Source: JBDLID01 sp039715055
GTDB lineage: Bacteria; Desulfobacterota; Desulfobulbia; Desulfobulbales; Desulfocapsaceae
Reading direction: 5' to 3'
NCBI GenBank assembly: GCA_039715055.1
Contig: JBDLID010000148.1
Location: 1-7,006 of the forward strand
Length of the DNA stretch: 7,006 bases
Part shown: in pieces, positions 5,394 to 7,006 of the stretch
How the letters are laid out: the number at the start of each line of letters is the position of its first letter
Position numbering within the stretch: position 1 is the stretch's first letter
Made by a program: the position numbers and the translations under genes
The notes under the pieces: generated by a model
What the model saw: only the letters and a program-made list of their open reading frames with translations
Told to the model about the DNA's origin: nothing
Databases searched by the model: none

Positions 5394-6980
5394 ATGATGA
5401 CAAAACGAATCAGCGGCATCCTGCTTCACCCAACCTCCCTGCCGTCTCACTGGGGCATCGGTGATCTGGGTCCCGGCGCCCGAACATTTATTGATTTTCT
5501 CCACAACTCAGGCCAGCACATCTGGCAGATGCTCCCCCTGGGGCCGACCGGTTATGGTGACTCGCCCTATCAGTCGCTTTCCGCATTTGCCGGCAACACC
5601 ATGCTGGTCAGCCCGACAATCCTCCTCGAATTCGGCCTGCTGCAGGAAAAAGATATCGACCGGCAGACCTTCCCCGATGATCATGTCGATTACGGGGCTG
5701 TCATTTCCCATAAGCGTGATCTTCTTAAAAAAGCTCACCAGACATTTATCTCCAGTAACCCTTCGGTCATTGTTGCCCAGTATCGTCGGTTTTGTTCGAG
5801 CCAGGCCCACTGGCTGGACGACTATGCTCTGTTTGCAGCGCTCAAGGAGTTTCATCAGAACCGGCCCTGGGTTGAGTGGCCGGTGGAGCTGGTGCAGCGT
5901 GATCCTGAAGCGTTGTCGGCCTGGTCGGAACAGCTTGAGCAAGAGATTGAGGAGCACCGTTTCGCCCAATTTCTGTTTTTTGACCAGTGGGCCGGGCTGC
6001 ATCGTTATGCAAACTCCAGGGGAGTCAGGATTATTGGCGACATTCCAATCTTTGTCGCCCACGACTCGTGTGATGTCTGGAGTCACCAGGAGTGGTTTCT
6101 GCTCGATAAAAAGGGGGAGCCGACAGTGGTCGCCGGGGTACCGCCCGACTATTTCAGTGAAACCGGTCAGCGCTGGGGCAACCCGCTCTTTGACTGGCCG
6201 CAGCTCAAAAAAGACAACTACTCCTTCTGGGTCAAACGGTTCCGTCTGCTGGCCGACATGTACGACTTTATCCGTATTGACCACTTCAGAGGATTTGCCG
6301 GATACTGGGAGATCCCGGCCGAGGAAGAGGTAGCCGTCAACGGCTGCTGGAAAAAGGGTCCGGGGAGTGAGCTGTTCAGGGTGCTTGAAGAAGAGCTTGG
6401 CGGAGAGGTGCCGATTATTGCCGAGGATCTGGGACTCATCACCGATGATGTCATCGAGCTGCTCGATGAACTGGGCTATCCGGGAATGGCTGTACTTCAG
6501 TTCGGTTTCGGGGCGGTTGAAGACGGTGCCAGCTCCTCCACCTTTCTCCCCCATAACCATCACCCAAACCAGGTCGTTTACACGGGCACCCATGACAACG
6601 ATACGACTCTGGGGTGGTGGAGAGAACAGTCCGAGGAGGTGAGGGACTTTACCAGGCGCTATCTCAACTGTGACGGGAGGGTTATCCACAGGGACATGAT
6701 CCGGGCAGCCCTGTCATCGACGGCAAAGATTGCCATTTTTCCTCTCCAGGATTTACTGGGCCTTGGAAATGAAGCGCGGATGAACAGACCCAGCAGTTCA
6801 AGCGGCAACTGGCAATGGCGTTTTAGCTGGGAGTCGATTTCGCCTGACCGCATTGAGGATTTAAAACAGATGACCCGGTTGTACGGCCGAATTGAGCCCC
6901 AGCTGGATAAGGACCGGGCAAAGGCCCATCAATATCAGGTAGACAGTGTTAAAAATCAGTCGAATAAGACGATTGCTTGA
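5394..6980 (+). CDS. malQ: 4-alpha-glucanotransferase (amylomaltase, GH77)
   Basis: The 528-residue cytoplasmic enzyme transfers maltodextrin segments between alpha-1,4-glucans, releasing glucose, in glycogen or maltodextrin use. It has the compact form of about 500 residues (as in Thermus amylomaltase and plant DPE1), lacking the N-terminal extension of E. coli MalQ. Family marks include GILLHPTSLPSHWGIGDLG near the start, WQMLPLGPTGYGDSPYQSLSAFAGN, and GDIPIFVAHDSCDVW followed by VVAGVPPDYFSETGQRWGNP. The catalytic residues are the nucleophile Asp296 in IRIDHFRGF, acid/base Glu344 in IIAEDLG and transition-state Asp401 in GTHDNDT, and the C-terminal region has NRPSSSSGNWQWR. All are intact, so the gene should be functional. 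ATG at 5394 or the adjacent ATG at 5397 may be used. There is no Shine-Dalgarno directly before them; AAAGGAG lies 30 bases upstream, and no in-frame start exists between it and the ATG. It is followed after 14 bases by another start codon. Confidence 0.96.
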   Translation: MMTKRISGILLHPTSLPSHWGIGDLGPGARTFIDFLHNSGQHIWQMLPLGPTGYGDSPYQSLSAFAGNTMLVSPTILLEFGLLQEKDIDRQTFPDDHVDYGAVISHKRDLLKKAHQTFISSNPSVIVAQYRRFCSSQAHWLDDYALFAALKEFHQNRPWVEWPVELVQRDPEALSAWSEQLEQEIEEHRFAQFLFFDQWAGLHRYANSRGVRIIGDIPIFVAHDSCDVWSHQEWFLLDKKGEPTVVAGVPPDYFSETGQRWGNPLFDWPQLKKDNYSFWVKRFRLLADMYDFIRIDHFRGFAGYWEIPAEEEVAVNGCWKKGPGSELFRVLEEELGGEVPIIAEDLGLITDDVIELLDELGYPGMAVLQFGFGAVEDGASSSTFLPHNHHPNQVVYTGTHDNDTTLGWWREQSEEVRDFTRRYLNCDGRVIHRDMIRAALSSTAKIAIFPLQDLLGLGNEARMNRPSSSSGNWQWRFSWESISPDRIEDLKQMTRLYGRIEPQLDKDRAKAHQYQVDSVKNQSNKTIA

Positions 6981-6994
6981 GATGAGGTAAGGCA

Positions 6995-7006
6995 ATGACG
7001 ACTTCG
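6995..7006 (+). CDS. Start of a downstream gene (partial, truncated by the window)
   Basis: ATG at 6995 is preceded at seven bases by GAGG (6984-6987), a good ribosome binding site, and lies 14 bases after the malQ stop. This suggests an operon with malQ. Only four codons (MTTS) are present, so no function can be given; glycogen or maltodextrin genes would be natural neighbours but this is a guess. Confidence 0.5.

Noticed and set aside
5508..6689. Long open frame of about 393 codons antisense to malQ
   Set aside because: It lies wholly inside a confident GH77 gene and its product has no recognisable motifs; it is a by-product of malQ codon use.

Overview
The window looks like chromosomal DNA of a Gram-negative bacterium of the Desulfobacterota (deltaproteobacterial) type. 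This is inferred from moderate GC content, a long Cache-GAF-kinase-receiver sensor, an exported protein with an outer-membrane-like C-terminus, and a probable in-frame UGA (selenocysteine) codon in a TusA-like gene. Nothing in the window fixes the genus, and no mobile element, CRISPR array, tRNA or rRNA is visible.

Layout. Bases 1-87 carry the 3' end of an unidentified rightward gene. It converges on a leftward YqiA/UPF0227-like alpha/beta hydrolase (108-659). A gene-free stretch leads to a small signal-peptide protein of unknown function (997-1395). After a further gap with a weak terminator comes a 915-residue membrane hybrid histidine kinase (1762-4509), which ends at a very strong intrinsic terminator (4611-4658). 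Downstream, a promoter overlapped by a Fur-box-like sequence (4830-4871) precedes a short gene at 4971-5201. Then comes malQ (5394-6980), a 4-alpha-glucanotransferase with its own candidate promoter and a structured leader. The first four codons of another gene follow at the right edge.

The main discovery candidate is 4971-5201. Read normally it is two meaningless fragments split by TGA at 5016. Read through, it gives one 76-residue protein whose strand-helix-strand pattern and C-terminus resemble TusA/SirA sulfurtransferases. Its Cys-Sec pair sits exactly where TusA has its catalytic Cys-Pro. A perfect 7-bp hairpin with a GUUG loop starts 11 bases after the UGA, the geometry of a bacterial SECIS element. 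Together with the Fur-like promoter this suggests a small, possibly iron-regulated, selenocysteine-containing sulfur/selenium carrier or redox protein that standard gene calling would miss.

How the genes work together: there is no obvious single pathway. The kinase is an orphan sensor with a built-in receiver and no adjacent output regulator. MalQ belongs to glycogen/maltodextrin metabolism and probably heads or sits in an operon with the gene starting at 6995. The putative selenoprotein appears to be its own transcription unit between two independent loci.
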